DNA from: Bradyrhizobium canariense
GTDB lineage: Bacteria; Pseudomonadota; Alphaproteobacteria; Rhizobiales; Xanthobacteraceae
Direction: 5' to 3'
Length of the DNA: 64,000 bases
NCBI RefSeq assembly: GCF_018130465.1
Contig: NZ_JAFCKJ010000004.1
Coordinates: 124,001 to 188,000 of the forward strand
Shown: one piece after another, positions 38,023-45,501 of the stretch
Layout of the letters: the number at the start of each line of letters is the position of its first letter
Numbering within the stretch: the stretch's first letter is position 1
Notes under the pieces: model-generated
Databases searched by the model: none
What the model was told of the DNA's origin: nothing
Seen by the model: only the letters and a program-made list of their open reading frames with translations
Position numbers and translations under genes: made by a program

Positions 38023-38024
38023 TC
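38007..38024 (-). terminator. Terminator overlapping the stop of the Cys-rich gene
   Basis: GAACGCGGG pairs with CCCGCGTTC; read on the minus strand it is followed by CCCTTTTCG. The stop codon of the gene lies inside the stem. Confidence 0.5.
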
Positions 38025-38385
38025 AGCCTTCGCTGGATTTCTTCTTCTTGGCCGTCTTCGTGCTCTTCTTCGAGGCTTTGGGCGCAATGCTGGTCGGCTT
38101 GCCGGCGCGGGGGGCGGCCGCCATGCCCGGCTCCGGTCCGGGCCGGAAGAAGACCCGGCACTGCGGCGAGAGCTGCGACTTCTTCTGGATCATGCAGGCG
38201 GTGATGGCGTCGACGTTCGGAACGAACTCGCCGCACAGCCGCATCGCATCCGGCGTGCAGGCCTGCTGCTCCTCCTGGGAGTAGGCAAAGCCTGCGCCTG
38301 GGTGGATCAGGACGGCCAGGGCGATCCCCGTGATCGCAGCAGCCATGTAGTTCTTCATGGATGTCTTAAAGCGGAACGCCGGCAT
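38023..38385 (-). CDS. Secreted Cys-rich repeat protein
   Basis: A 120-residue exported protein. The signal peptide is residues about 11-34 (KNYMAAAITGIALAVLIHPG then AGFA). The mature core has four cysteines (C43, C51, C64, C76) in ACTPDAMRLCGEFVPN and ACMIQKKSQLSPQCR, a spacing like the Cys-rich FGFR/GLG1-type repeat (PF00839). The tail is very Lys-rich (PKASKKSTKTAKKKK), suggesting binding to an anionic surface. The ATG has GGGGGG as ribosome binding site. Similar short proteins are common in Bradyrhizobium; function unknown. Confidence 0.82.
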   Translation of the reverse strand: MPAFRFKTSMKNYMAAAITGIALAVLIHPGAGFAYSQEEQQACTPDAMRLCGEFVPNVDAITACMIQKKSQLSPQCRVFFRPGPEPGMAAAPRAGKPTSIAPKASKKSTKTAKKKKSSEG

Positions 38386-38728
38386 CGATCCCCCCAAAAG
38401 TCGAGTCGGAGGGAATAGTGGGTGAACGGGGGTTGGTTGGCAACGAGCGGGAATGCGAAACCCTGGAGCTGTGCGCTCTCGGCAACAGGCCGGCCAGGCC
38501 GGCCAGCCCAGCGCCAGCCAGACCGGCGGCAGCAGGACCCCTCCCGGCAAAAAAAACGCGAAAACAACCCCATGCACAGTAGCCAAGTCCAAGTACCGAC
38601 TGCGGTTTACGGATCGCGATTTGCGGATTTTACGAAATCGATTTGACCCGTCGGGCAAAACAGTGGCATGATGGCATGATCGAGGATGCGTGGGGTGGTC
38701 GGCTGTCTCCCCGTGAGGTGAGGGGCGC
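38386..38728. other. Divergent promoter region, Cys-rich gene / AEC transporter
   Basis: This 343-bp gap holds a candidate AEC promoter (TTGACC at 38643, 18 bp, CATGAT). I see no small gene with a ribosome binding site. Confidence 0.4.
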
Positions 38729-39673
38729 ATGGCCACAGTGTTGATCGTCGCGCCGGTGTTTGCGCTGATCGCGGCGGGCTATGCCGCGGTGCTGTTCCGG
38801 TTCGTCTCCGAGACCGCGCACAAGGGCATCTCCGAATTCGCCTTCAGCATCGCCATCCCCGCTTTGCTGTTCCGCACCATCGTCGTGTCGGAATTTTCCG
38901 GCGTCAGCCCCTACAGGATGTGGGGCGCCTATTACGGCGCGCTCGCGCTCACCTGGATCGCGGCGCTGGCGCTCTCGGCGCTGCTGCGGAAGCGGCGCGA
39001 GGACCGCGAGGACGGCGTCGTGTTCGCGATCGGCTCGGTCTACGGCAACATCGTGATGCTCGGCATTCCCTTGACGCTCTCGGCGCTGGGCAACGAGGCC
39101 GGCGGGCCGATGGCGCTGATCCTGTCGGTGAACACGCCGCTGCTCTGGCTCTGCGGCATCCTGCAAATGGAATGGGTCAGCCGCAAGCAGACCGGCTCGG
39201 CGCTGTCGGTGATCCGGCCCGTGCTCGCGGATCTCGCGCGCAATCCGCTGATGCTGGGGATCGGCTTCGGCGTGGTCTGGCGTTTCACCGGCCTCGGCCT
39301 CCATCCCGTCGTCGACAGGACCGTCGAGCTGTTGGCGCAGGCGGGATCGCCGGCGGCGCTGATCGCGCTCGGCATCAATCTGTTCCGGTTCGAGGTCAAG
39401 GGCGAGATGTTGAGCGTCGTCGTGATGAGCGCGCTCAAACTGCTGGCGATGCCGGCGGCCGCCTTCGTGCTGGCCAAGCTGCTCGACCTGCCGCCGCTCG
39501 CGTCCGGCGTCGTCGTGCTGTTCGCGGCAATGCCGACCGGCGCCAACGCGTACATCTTCGCGGTTCAGTACCAGCGGCTGGTGAACCCGGTGTCGGGCGC
39601 GGTGGCGCTGGGCACGCTGCTGGCGGCGGTGACGTTGCCGGTGGTGGTGATGATCGTGGCGGGGGTGAGGTAG
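38729..39673 (+). CDS. AEC (auxin efflux carrier) family transporter
   Basis: A 314-residue inner-membrane carrier with about ten helices in two halves (PVFALIAAGYAAVLFRFVS; FAFSIAIPALLFRTIVVSEF; second half ALIALGINLFRF and VVLFAAMPTGANAYIFA). Bacterial AEC proteins export or import small organic acids; the substrate is unknown. The ATG at 38729 gives the normal length. Confidence 0.92.
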   Translation: MATVLIVAPVFALIAAGYAAVLFRFVSETAHKGISEFAFSIAIPALLFRTIVVSEFSGVSPYRMWGAYYGALALTWIAALALSALLRKRREDREDGVVFAIGSVYGNIVMLGIPLTLSALGNEAGGPMALILSVNTPLLWLCGILQMEWVSRKQTGSALSVIRPVLADLARNPLMLGIGFGVVWRFTGLGLHPVVDRTVELLAQAGSPAALIALGINLFRFEVKGEMLSVVVMSALKLLAMPAAAFVLAKLLDLPPLASGVVVLFAAMPTGANAYIFAVQYQRLVNPVSGAVALGTLLAAVTLPVVVMIVAGVR

Positions 39674-39684
39674 TTCCGCGCCGC

Positions 39685-39855
39685 TCAGGCAGCCCAGTCC
39701 ATGATCGCGTCAATGAAAGTCTGGGCCTGGCGGATCGCGTCCGCCCTCGTCGCGCAGACACCGACCGACACGGTTCGGCCCTTGCCCACGGTCCACCGCC
39801 AACCGGATAAATAGCGCATTTCGACGATGGAGAATCTGACGCCGCGATGTTCCAC
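39685..39855 (-). CDS. Small hypothetical protein, GTG start
   Basis: A 56-residue protein starting GTG (MEHRGVRFSIVEMRYLSG) with GGAGG at ideal spacing. The central segment GWRWTVGKGRTVSVGVCATR and a C-terminal amphipathic helix (ADAIRQAQTFIDAIMDWAA) give it a protein-like layout. It does not belong to a family I recognise. It converges with the AEC gene, 12 bp from its stop. The start codon and short length mean it would be missed by automatic filters. Confidence 0.6.
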   Translation of the reverse strand: MEHRGVRFSIVEMRYLSGWRWTVGKGRTVSVGVCATRADAIRQAQTFIDAIMDWAA

Positions 39856-39914
39856 GGAGGACCTCCGCTGACATGTTGCTGTGCGAAAAGACTACGCGAA
39901 ATGATGAATGCGGT

Positions 39915-40010
39915 CTAGCGGGGACGGCCGACAGGCGTGGTTTCGGCCAGGCTTTCAGGAATCGTGACGGAAGCTCGGCCCGACAGATCGAGAAGCACTG
40001 TCGTGGTCAT
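39915..40010 (-). pseudogene. Possible integrase N-terminal fragment
   Basis: A 31-codon frame, MTTTVLLDLSGRASVTIPES then LAETTPVGRPR, resembles the first residues of a group of rhizobial tyrosine recombinases that start with a TxxxLLDLSGR-type segment. No downstream recombinase domain remains. It may equally be a chance frame. Its position close to the left edge of the low-GC island gives it some weight. Confidence 0.25.
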
Positions 40011-40043
40011 TGTATCGCCTTCAGGTCACGACTGCCGAAAGGA

Positions 40044-40718
40044 CTATTGAACAGGCCGGCCCGCGCGCCAGCCCATCTCCCAGAAGTCCGCCTCGAGTCG
40101 GGTGGCTTCCTTGAAGATCGCAATCAGCTCTGCCTCGCGGGCCGGCGTGGCGTAGAGATCGGCGAGATGCTCCATGTGCGCCCGCGCTCTGGCAGCGACC
40201 TCCTGGTACGGCGCGCCGGCGTACTCGGCGATCCAGACGCGATAGGCGTTCGTCGCAGCGTCCGCGAGGGGGAGCGAGGCGAGCCGCGTTGCGATCTCCG
40301 CGTACCCGATCACGCAGGGGGCAAGCGCCACCTTGAGTGCCAGCAGGTCGCCGCGCATTCCCGCGTCGAGCACGTAGCGTGTATAGGCCAGCATCTCGGC
40401 CGCCGGAGGGGCCTGTTCAAGGTCGGTCGGGGACAGACCCCAATCGGCACAGAGCTTCACATGCAGGTTCATCTCGACATCGAGGATGGCCGAAAGGCCG
40501 GCCGCGGCTTCACGCATGTCGGCAAGTCGGGGCGACTTGTAGACCGCGAGCGCGTACGCGCGCGCAAACTCGATGAGGAACAGGTAGTCCTGAACGAGGT
40601 AGTGACGAAACGCCGCTTCGGGGAGCGAGCCGTCTGCCAATCCGTTCGTGAAGGGATGCTCGGTGTAGGCCCGCCACTCAACGGATGCTGCTGTCTTGAG
40701 ACGCTCGAAGAAACTCAC
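40044..40718 (-). CDS. tenA: Thiaminase II / aminopyrimidine aminohydrolase TenA
   Basis: Salvages the pyrimidine part of thiamine by hydrolysing aminopyrimidine breakdown products. The 224-residue helical protein has the active-site residues at the Bacillus subtilis positions: D44 (YLVQDYLFL), C135 (LAPCVIGYAEI) and a glutamate E209 in LEADFWEMGW (E205 in the Bacillus enzyme). No other thiamine genes and no TPP riboswitch are visible next to it. The neighbouring island starts just beyond its 5' end. Confidence 0.93.
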   Translation of the reverse strand: MSFFERLKTAASVEWRAYTEHPFTNGLADGSLPEAAFRHYLVQDYLFLIEFARAYALAVYKSPRLADMREAAAGLSAILDVEMNLHVKLCADWGLSPTDLEQAPPAAEMLAYTRYVLDAGMRGDLLALKVALAPCVIGYAEIATRLASLPLADAATNAYRVWIAEYAGAPYQEVAARARAHMEHLADLYATPAREAELIAIFKEATRLEADFWEMGWRAGRPVQ

Positions 40719-40863
40719 GATCTTTTTCGCCCGGCTTGCTTGTCCATGAACGGCTTTGGCTCGCTACCGATAGCGCATTGCGATCCGAGGAGCTACGGTG
40801 ACCGTGGACAAAACTGGCTTTGATGAGCGTTGCGGACAGGGCACTCCCCGCGTCGACAGTTTT

Positions 40864-40915
40864 GTGCAGTGTCACCGTAATTCTGCATGATAGAATTCAG
40901 TGCACTGTCATCGTA
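40864..40915. other. Att-like site: direct repeats around an inverted core
   Basis: Two 16-nt direct repeats, GTGCAGTGTCACCGTA and GTGCACTGTCATCGTA (14 of 16 identical), lie 36 bp apart. Between them is the inverted repeat AATTCT-N7-AGAATT. An inverted copy of TGTCACCGTA (TACGGTGAC) is at 40794. This layout of core inverted repeats flanked by arm repeats is what tyrosine recombinases use. It sits at the left edge of the low-GC island. Confidence 0.45.
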
Positions 40916-40923
40916 GTTTGAGC

Positions 40924-41886
40924 TCAATCGCCGTCTTTGGTGGATTTGACCCGAATGGTTGAGATCAAGGCGTATCCCGTAGGCGTCTTGAGTTCGGTGG
41001 TTACCGGTTCAACGCGAAAGGACCGATGCTTATTTAGGAAGCGTTCCACCCATTCGTGATGGTCGCGAAAAAAGATGAGTTCTTCTCCGCACCTGGCAAT
41101 GGCTTGATTTATAGCGCGGACTTCGTTCCGGGAAGGCGTCAGCAGACGACAACGAAAAGCCTTGAATGTTGCGTCCATATTTAGATCCCGCGCATGAAGA
41201 TCGGGGCGAATACGCAAAGCAATGTCGGGAGCTAGCGGCACCAGCCTGTTGATGATTCTCGGATCGTTAGACGTCTCAATTCCACTTGCGAAATCGCTCG
41301 TAAAGAAGGGGCTATCCTTGGCGTATTCGTTAACAACGATATCCCAGGCGGAATTCCCCCAGATGTTCACTCGCTCCATGATTCCATTGATGCCGAGGGC
41401 TTGAGGGTACTTCTCGTCGATCGTTGTTTTGATGACCCCACTCTCGATCAACTCGGTATAGCTCTTGCCTCCGAGAGCTTCCGGCGCTCTCGGAATCTCT
41501 CCCGATGCGTCGAGGATCTTGCCGGTGGCTTCAACCGTGCTCCTCAAAGGTCCCGAATGTAGCCGCGTGGCTGCCGGCGAGCAGCTCGTTACGTAGGCGG
41601 CGAAGCCGGCAACCACGTGGACAGTATCACGACTCGGTTTTCCAGTTCGCAATTCTGCGATTGCGGGATTGTAGTTGGGTTCGACTGTTTTCAAGAACCC
41701 TTCGATCGCTCGATCGTTCAGTAGATATTCGTTCGTGCTGCCGTTTTGCACGCGGCAGACATCTTTTGAACTGCATGGAAAAACATGGCCATCGCGCTTG
41801 CGAAAGCCGTACATCTGCTTTCCGTCCAGTTCAGGCGAATAGAACTGCCGCAGATGAACCTGCGAAACGTAATGATCGAGAGGCAT
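40924..41886 (-). CDS. DUF4238 domain protein
   Basis: A 320-residue cytoplasmic protein. The start MPLDHYVSQVHLRQFY matches the DUF4238 opening (HYVPQFYLRxF type). Further features are the DSPFFTSDFASGIE block and a central helical part. The family has no proven function; members are often found in variable genome regions. Codon use and GC are lower than in the flanking core genes, indicating transfer. It is divergent from the Shedu-type nuclease gene, 514 bp away. Confidence 0.8.
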   Translation of the reverse strand: MPLDHYVSQVHLRQFYSPELDGKQMYGFRKRDGHVFPCSSKDVCRVQNGSTNEYLLNDRAIEGFLKTVEPNYNPAIAELRTGKPSRDTVHVVAGFAAYVTSCSPAATRLHSGPLRSTVEATGKILDASGEIPRAPEALGGKSYTELIESGVIKTTIDEKYPQALGINGIMERVNIWGNSAWDIVVNEYAKDSPFFTSDFASGIETSNDPRIINRLVPLAPDIALRIRPDLHARDLNMDATFKAFRCRLLTPSRNEVRAINQAIARCGEELIFFRDHHEWVERFLNKHRSFRVEPVTTELKTPTGYALISTIRVKSTKDGD

Positions 41887-42400
41887 GGCAGGTTTTATTA
41901 GAGAATTTCAGAGGGCGCGGCCTCAAACCAATTAGGCGACTCAACCGGACTATAATTTAAGCATACCTGCTTGCTTAACGAATAAAAGCTCGGGTTGAGA
42001 GCGGCGCTTTTGGTTAAACCGCGATGGTGGTTATCGTCGTCATATTCTCGACGACGTAGCGAAGCCGCTCTGCAACGAGTGCTTCCTCCACAGCCCCTTG
42101 CGACTGACCAGCTATGGTTCATGTGGAGTTTCGACACTTTCACCGCGCTTCCGAGCGGTTATCTGCCGTCTCGATATTGCCTACGATCTCGACCTCTGTC
42201 CGAAAGTCTCCCGCGAACAAGGGACATGAGCGGGAGAAGGAATGGGGGAAATTGTGTATATTATCACAAGCCGCCCCGTTCAGGTCGGGTCGGGCTCGCA
42301 AAAGAATACGGCTTCGCGATCAGCTCCAAGGTTAAACGAAACCGACCATCGCTAGCTTGGCCGTGTTGAGCACCGGTCGCGTGTGCAAAGGGGGCGGAAT
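41887..42400. other. Divergent region, DUF4238 / Shedu
   Basis: About 510 bp of lower-GC sequence. It contains only a short 37-codon frame (listed separately) and the Shedu ribosome binding site; no palindromic operator was recognised. Confidence 0.4.
42242..42355 (+). pseudogene. Short frame, possible truncated gene start
   Basis: A 37-residue frame MGEIVYIITSRPVQVGSGSQ onward has a good ribosome binding site (GGGAGAAGGA). MGEIVYIIT resembles the first strand of GIY-YIG (T5orf172-like) nucleases, but the rest does not continue the domain. It may be a decayed gene, a leader peptide or chance. Confidence 0.25.
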
Positions 42401-43564
42401 ATGAACGGCCAAGACGACTACAACTTCTTTAAGCTTCGGAAGCAAGCCAAGACGTACATTACAAAGGTTTTCCGTTTCAACGCTTGGAATACAGAGCGCG
42501 TTCGCCAAGTTAGGATGGTCATCGAAGGAAACGACCGGGTGCATCTCGGCGAGATAGACGGCGTGATGTGCCTTCGCTTGACCGGCGCTGTCCGAAAGAC
42601 CCAGGTTTCCGCCCTCGTCACCCAAGATGATAAGGAAATAAAACGATTGACCCTGCAAACCTTCAAAACACGCGCTGGCGATTGGATCGAAGCTGTTGAA
42701 AAGGAGGAATTCAGCTTCCGCACAGACGAATTCAACCGGCTCCTGAGCTTTCTTCATAAAATTGAGTTTATCGACCTCTCAAACAGCGAAAATTTTCAGA
42801 TCGAAGATATTTCAACTAAAGCAGGCCCGAAAGCCATCATCGATGCCTCAGATCGCGAGATCGTCAGCCGAATTAAGACAATGACTGAGGCGCAGCGAAA
42901 CAGCCTCCTTCAAACGCTCCAACAGTCGCTGACACCGGAGGAAATCAATATCCTTCTCGGTCGCAAGCAGGGAATTAAGGAGTACGAAGAGCATATGCAG
43001 CTCTTGGATTGGAGCGAGGTACAATGGCAGGACTTTTTTGATCGCGAGCAGTGGGTATTTGGTTATGGTCTCGACTATAGGATGATGCGGCAGTTTGACC
43101 GAGAGATGACTGTTGGAGCTGGAGGATCGGACAACAGGAACAAGCCAGTCATCGATTTCCTGATGAGCTTCACCGATTACACAGTCCTCGTTGAGATCAA
43201 AACTCCGAGTACACCAATTTTCGCAGCAGGCCGCCGTGGACGTGCGGGCACCTGGGAGTTCAGTAGAGATTTCATGAGCGCCGTCTCGCAAATTATCGAG
43301 CAGAAGGCTGAATGGCTTTCTTTCGCGCAAACGGGGGAGCACTACAACAGGTCCGGCACCGAGCATCTGACTGCGCGCACCCGAAACGCCAAAACCATCT
43401 TAGTCATTGGATCGAGGGATGAGTTCTCGAAAACAGCCGGGCCAAGGGAAGCCAACATAATGCGCGACACCTTCGAGCTCTTTCGCCGCGAAAGCCGCAG
43501 CATCGACATTGTTACGTTTGATGAACTACTCGAACGCGCACGCTTCATTACCCGGAGTCAGTAG
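42401..43564 (+). CDS. sduA: Shedu-type (DUF4263) immune nuclease
   Basis: A 387-residue protein with the Shedu/SduA nuclease domain, known as an anti-phage defence effector. The nuclease core reads PVIDFLMSFTDYTVLVEIKTPSTPIF, shown in part as VIDFLMSF and VLVEIKTPSTP, giving a PD-(D/E)xK active site of D252, E265 and K267. The helix SAVSQIIEQKAEW with Q296 follows, as in the family. The N-terminal part (residues 1-200) is unlike the core and likely senses the trigger. The ATG at 42401 has GGGGGCGG upstream. GC is lower than the neighbours. Confidence 0.88.
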   Translation: MNGQDDYNFFKLRKQAKTYITKVFRFNAWNTERVRQVRMVIEGNDRVHLGEIDGVMCLRLTGAVRKTQVSALVTQDDKEIKRLTLQTFKTRAGDWIEAVEKEEFSFRTDEFNRLLSFLHKIEFIDLSNSENFQIEDISTKAGPKAIIDASDREIVSRIKTMTEAQRNSLLQTLQQSLTPEEINILLGRKQGIKEYEEHMQLLDWSEVQWQDFFDREQWVFGYGLDYRMMRQFDREMTVGAGGSDNRNKPVIDFLMSFTDYTVLVEIKTPSTPIFAAGRRGRAGTWEFSRDFMSAVSQIIEQKAEWLSFAQTGEHYNRSGTEHLTARTRNAKTILVIGSRDEFSKTAGPREANIMRDTFELFRRESRSIDIVTFDELLERARFITRSQ

Positions 43565-43776
43565 CACGCCCCGCGCCGGCACAGAGCGCGCTGGACTTGA
43601 TGTCCTGTCCCTACACGTCCGACATCGGAAACGGGCGTACAGACGCTCTAATCGAGCCCCTACCCCATCCTAGCACGTGGGACAGACAGGACGAATTTAA
43701 GTCTCCCATGGCGTGACATCGAGACAGCAAGTGCTACGATACTCCCCCCTCGATAATCAGACCGAGGGAAATCCCA

Positions 43777-43983
43777 ATGCTTGATCAGAACAACGACTAC
43801 TCATCCGCGGGTCCGGGCTTCAAGCGCAGGCGGCGGCGAGAACGGCTCGCCTCCGAAGAAATCCCGCACAAGACGAAGAGACCCAAGCCATACCTGGAGA
43901 AGCCACAATCCGCAGAAAAGGGAATGATGAAAAGGGAGATATTGGACATCTCGCCTATCCTCTTCGTCACACCGGAGCCCTAA
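43777..43983 (+). CDS. Small basic hypothetical protein
   Basis: A 68-residue protein, MLDQNNDYSSAGPGF onward, with an Arg-rich stretch (FKRRRRRERLASEE) and a C-terminal hydrophobic end (ILDISPILFVTPEP). The preceding GAGGGAAAT is a possible ribosome binding site. It lies in the low-GC island behind the nuclease, so it may be a partner, but a chance frame is not excluded. Confidence 0.4.
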   Translation: MLDQNNDYSSAGPGFKRRRRRERLASEEIPHKTKRPKPYLEKPQSAEKGMMKREILDISPILFVTPEP

Positions 43984-44187
43984 GCAGCGTTGCAAAAGCG
44001 CTGTGCTTCCAAAGTCGCACTCTTTATGAAAGCGCCGTGCGAAAACTTTTGATAGACGACCCGGACGCTTTGAATGTTGTGAGGGATTTTTCGACGATCT
44101 TCCGAATGCGATAGCCGCGAGCTTATAGCTCCCCGCTACCTAAACGGATCGAACAAACCGCGAGCGATGCTAAATAGTTGATTTGAT

Positions 44188-44264
44188 TGGTACAGTTGGG
44201 TGGGCTCGAACCACCGACCTCCTGTTCCACAGACAGGCGCTCTAACCAACTGAGCTACAACTGC
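44188..44264 (-). tRNA. tRNA-His (anticodon GTG)
   Basis: A standard 77-nt cloverleaf with encoded CCA. Acceptor GCAGTTG/CAACTGT (terminal G-U), D arm GCTC-AGTTGGTTA-GAGC, anticodon arm CCTGT-CTGTGGA-ACAGG with GTG, T arm GGTGG-TTCGAGC-CCACC. The discriminator is A73 and no extra G at -1 is needed, as is known for alphaproteobacterial tRNA-His. Its 3' end faces the low-GC island. Confidence 0.97.
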
Positions 44265-44406
44265 ATCCTTGCGAGCCGCGCCTCTGGGCGCCCTGAACGG
44301 GCTGACCGAGGGGGGCTGGACGGGGCGGAAACTAGGTGCAACGGCCGTTTTTGGCAAGGCCGCAAGACCCGATAATCGCGCCTCAAACAACGTTATTTCC
44401 AAAGCA

Positions 44407-44431
44407 AAACCCGGGCTCTAGGCCCGGGTTT
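44407..44431 (-). terminator. Terminator of the phasin gene
   Basis: A perfect 10-bp stem, AAACCCGGGC and its complement, with TCTAG as loop; a T-rich run follows on the minus strand. Confidence 0.75.
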
Positions 44432-44455
44432 CTAAATTTAAACGACCCAATCCGC

Positions 44456-44887
44456 TCAGGCGGCGGGGTAGAGCTTCGCGGCAGAGGCCTTGATCGGCTC
44501 GGCGGCAGCAGTGGCCGCGCGCTGGGCGATCTCGGCGAGCTCCTTGGCCTGGGCCTGGAAGGTCTCGAGCTGCGTCTTGGAATGGTTGGTCCACAGCGCG
44601 AACCCGTCCTGCGGCGACTTCACGCTGAACAGCTCCTGGGTGAAGTCGAGATGGGCCTTGGTGTTGGCCTTCGCGAACTCCATCAGCTTGGCGGTGTATT
44701 CGCTCACGCCCTTGTGGGCGGAGGTGAACACGGCCTCGATGGTGCCGTTATGGGTTTCGGCCGCGTCCTTGAACTTGGCGTAGCCCTCGCGTGCCTGCGA
44801 AACGCCCTTTTCGGCGAACGCACGCATCTGCTCCGGAACTTCGAACGGAATGACGGAGGCAGAGAATGGATCAGTCGAACCTGTCAT
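44456..44887 (-). CDS. Phasin family protein
   Basis: A 143-residue helical protein that coats polyhydroxyalkanoate granules. It lacks a signal peptide and consists of amphipathic helices: PEQMRAFAEKGVSQAREGYAKF region, then VFTSAHKGVSEYTAKLMEFA and QAKELAEIAQRAATAAAEP. This is the phasin_2 pattern common in rhizobia, where granule and non-granule roles are both reported. It stands alone, next to tRNA-His. Confidence 0.92.
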   Translation of the reverse strand: MTGSTDPFSASVIPFEVPEQMRAFAEKGVSQAREGYAKFKDAAETHNGTIEAVFTSAHKGVSEYTAKLMEFAKANTKAHLDFTQELFSVKSPQDGFALWTNHSKTQLETFQAQAKELAEIAQRAATAAAEPIKASAAKLYPAA

Positions 44888-45237
44888 GGTTGTCCCTCAC
44901 GGTAATGGAAAATGGGGTGAGCCTTCTGGCGCGCCCGCCGGGCCCCAATCTGGGCCTGCATTCAGCGGGTACGAAGACCGGATACGCGAAACAAAATGGC
45001 TCGCCCAACGCCCGGTAGTATGGCTGCGTATCATGTCAACATTGTGCGGCGCAATGTGATCCGGGGGTGCAATGCAAAATTTAATCTCGGAGAGGATGAG
45101 GTTCCCGGGCGGGGGAACCGGTGGTTGAGGTATGGGGTGGCAGGCCGCACTCTCCACACGGGGATTCTGTCCGTCGCGCCCTCGGTGCGTCGTCACGAAC
45201 CGACCGAGACCTTTTGCTGGGCAACCCCTCTCCCTAA

Positions 45238-45260
45238 CCCTCCCCCGCAAGGGGGGAGGG
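45238..45260. repeat. Hairpin repeat CCCTCCCCC type
   Basis: CCCTCCCCC pairs with GGGGGGAGGG across GCAA. Member of the CTCCCC hairpin group of the window. Confidence 0.6.
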
Positions 45261-45436
45261 AACGCACCTTGGTTGGGGCGCGAGCACGGTTCGGTGCGAG
45301 GCACGATCCGCCACGCGCGAATCCTGCGGATGCAGCGCCGCTGCGGCTTGCGGGCGCGGCCACATTAAGGTTATCGCGGCTTTAGGCCTTGCCCCGTAGG
45401 CTGGGGCCGTGGACCTGCCCGCGCCTGCGGGCGATA

Positions 45437-45451
45437 CTAACCCTTTCTTAA
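45437..45451. promoter_or_regulatory. CtrA-like half-matching box (CTAA-N7-TTAA)
   Basis: One mismatch from TTAA-N7-TTAA, 51 bp before the chosen ATG of the PAS kinase. Fits a cell-cycle role for that gene but is only suggestive. Confidence 0.35.
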
Positions 45452-45470
45452 GGCTGCCATTCCGGCAGCC
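45452..45470. other. Perfect hairpin in the PAS kinase leader
   Basis: GGCTGCC-ATTCC-GGCAGCC lies between the CtrA-like box and the ATG at 45502. There is no T-run; it may affect translation of the kinase mRNA or be incidental. Confidence 0.4.
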
Positions 45471-45501
45471 TCATGTGACAGCGAGATTTGAAGCCGGTCG
45501 G

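Larger units (their letters stand above)
44888..45501. other. Divergent region, phasin / PAS kinase
   Basis: About 610 bp holding a hairpin repeat (45238), a CtrA-like box (45437) and a perfect hairpin (45452). No small gene with ribosome binding site is seen. A GTG in frame at 45409 would extend the kinase by 31 residues. Confidence 0.4.

Noticed and set aside
40719-40923. TPP riboswitch upstream of tenA
   Set aside because: No THI-box-like sequence (CUGAGA or similar pairs) was recognised in the 5' region.
44160-44264. Island insertion into the 3' end of tRNA-His
   Set aside because: I found no copy of the tRNA 3' end at the other island boundary, so integration at this tRNA is not supported by sequence.
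45409-45501. GTG start of the PAS kinase 31 residues upstream
   Set aside because: The extra residues have no domain character, and a CtrA-like box and a hairpin lie between GTG and ATG. Not excluded.
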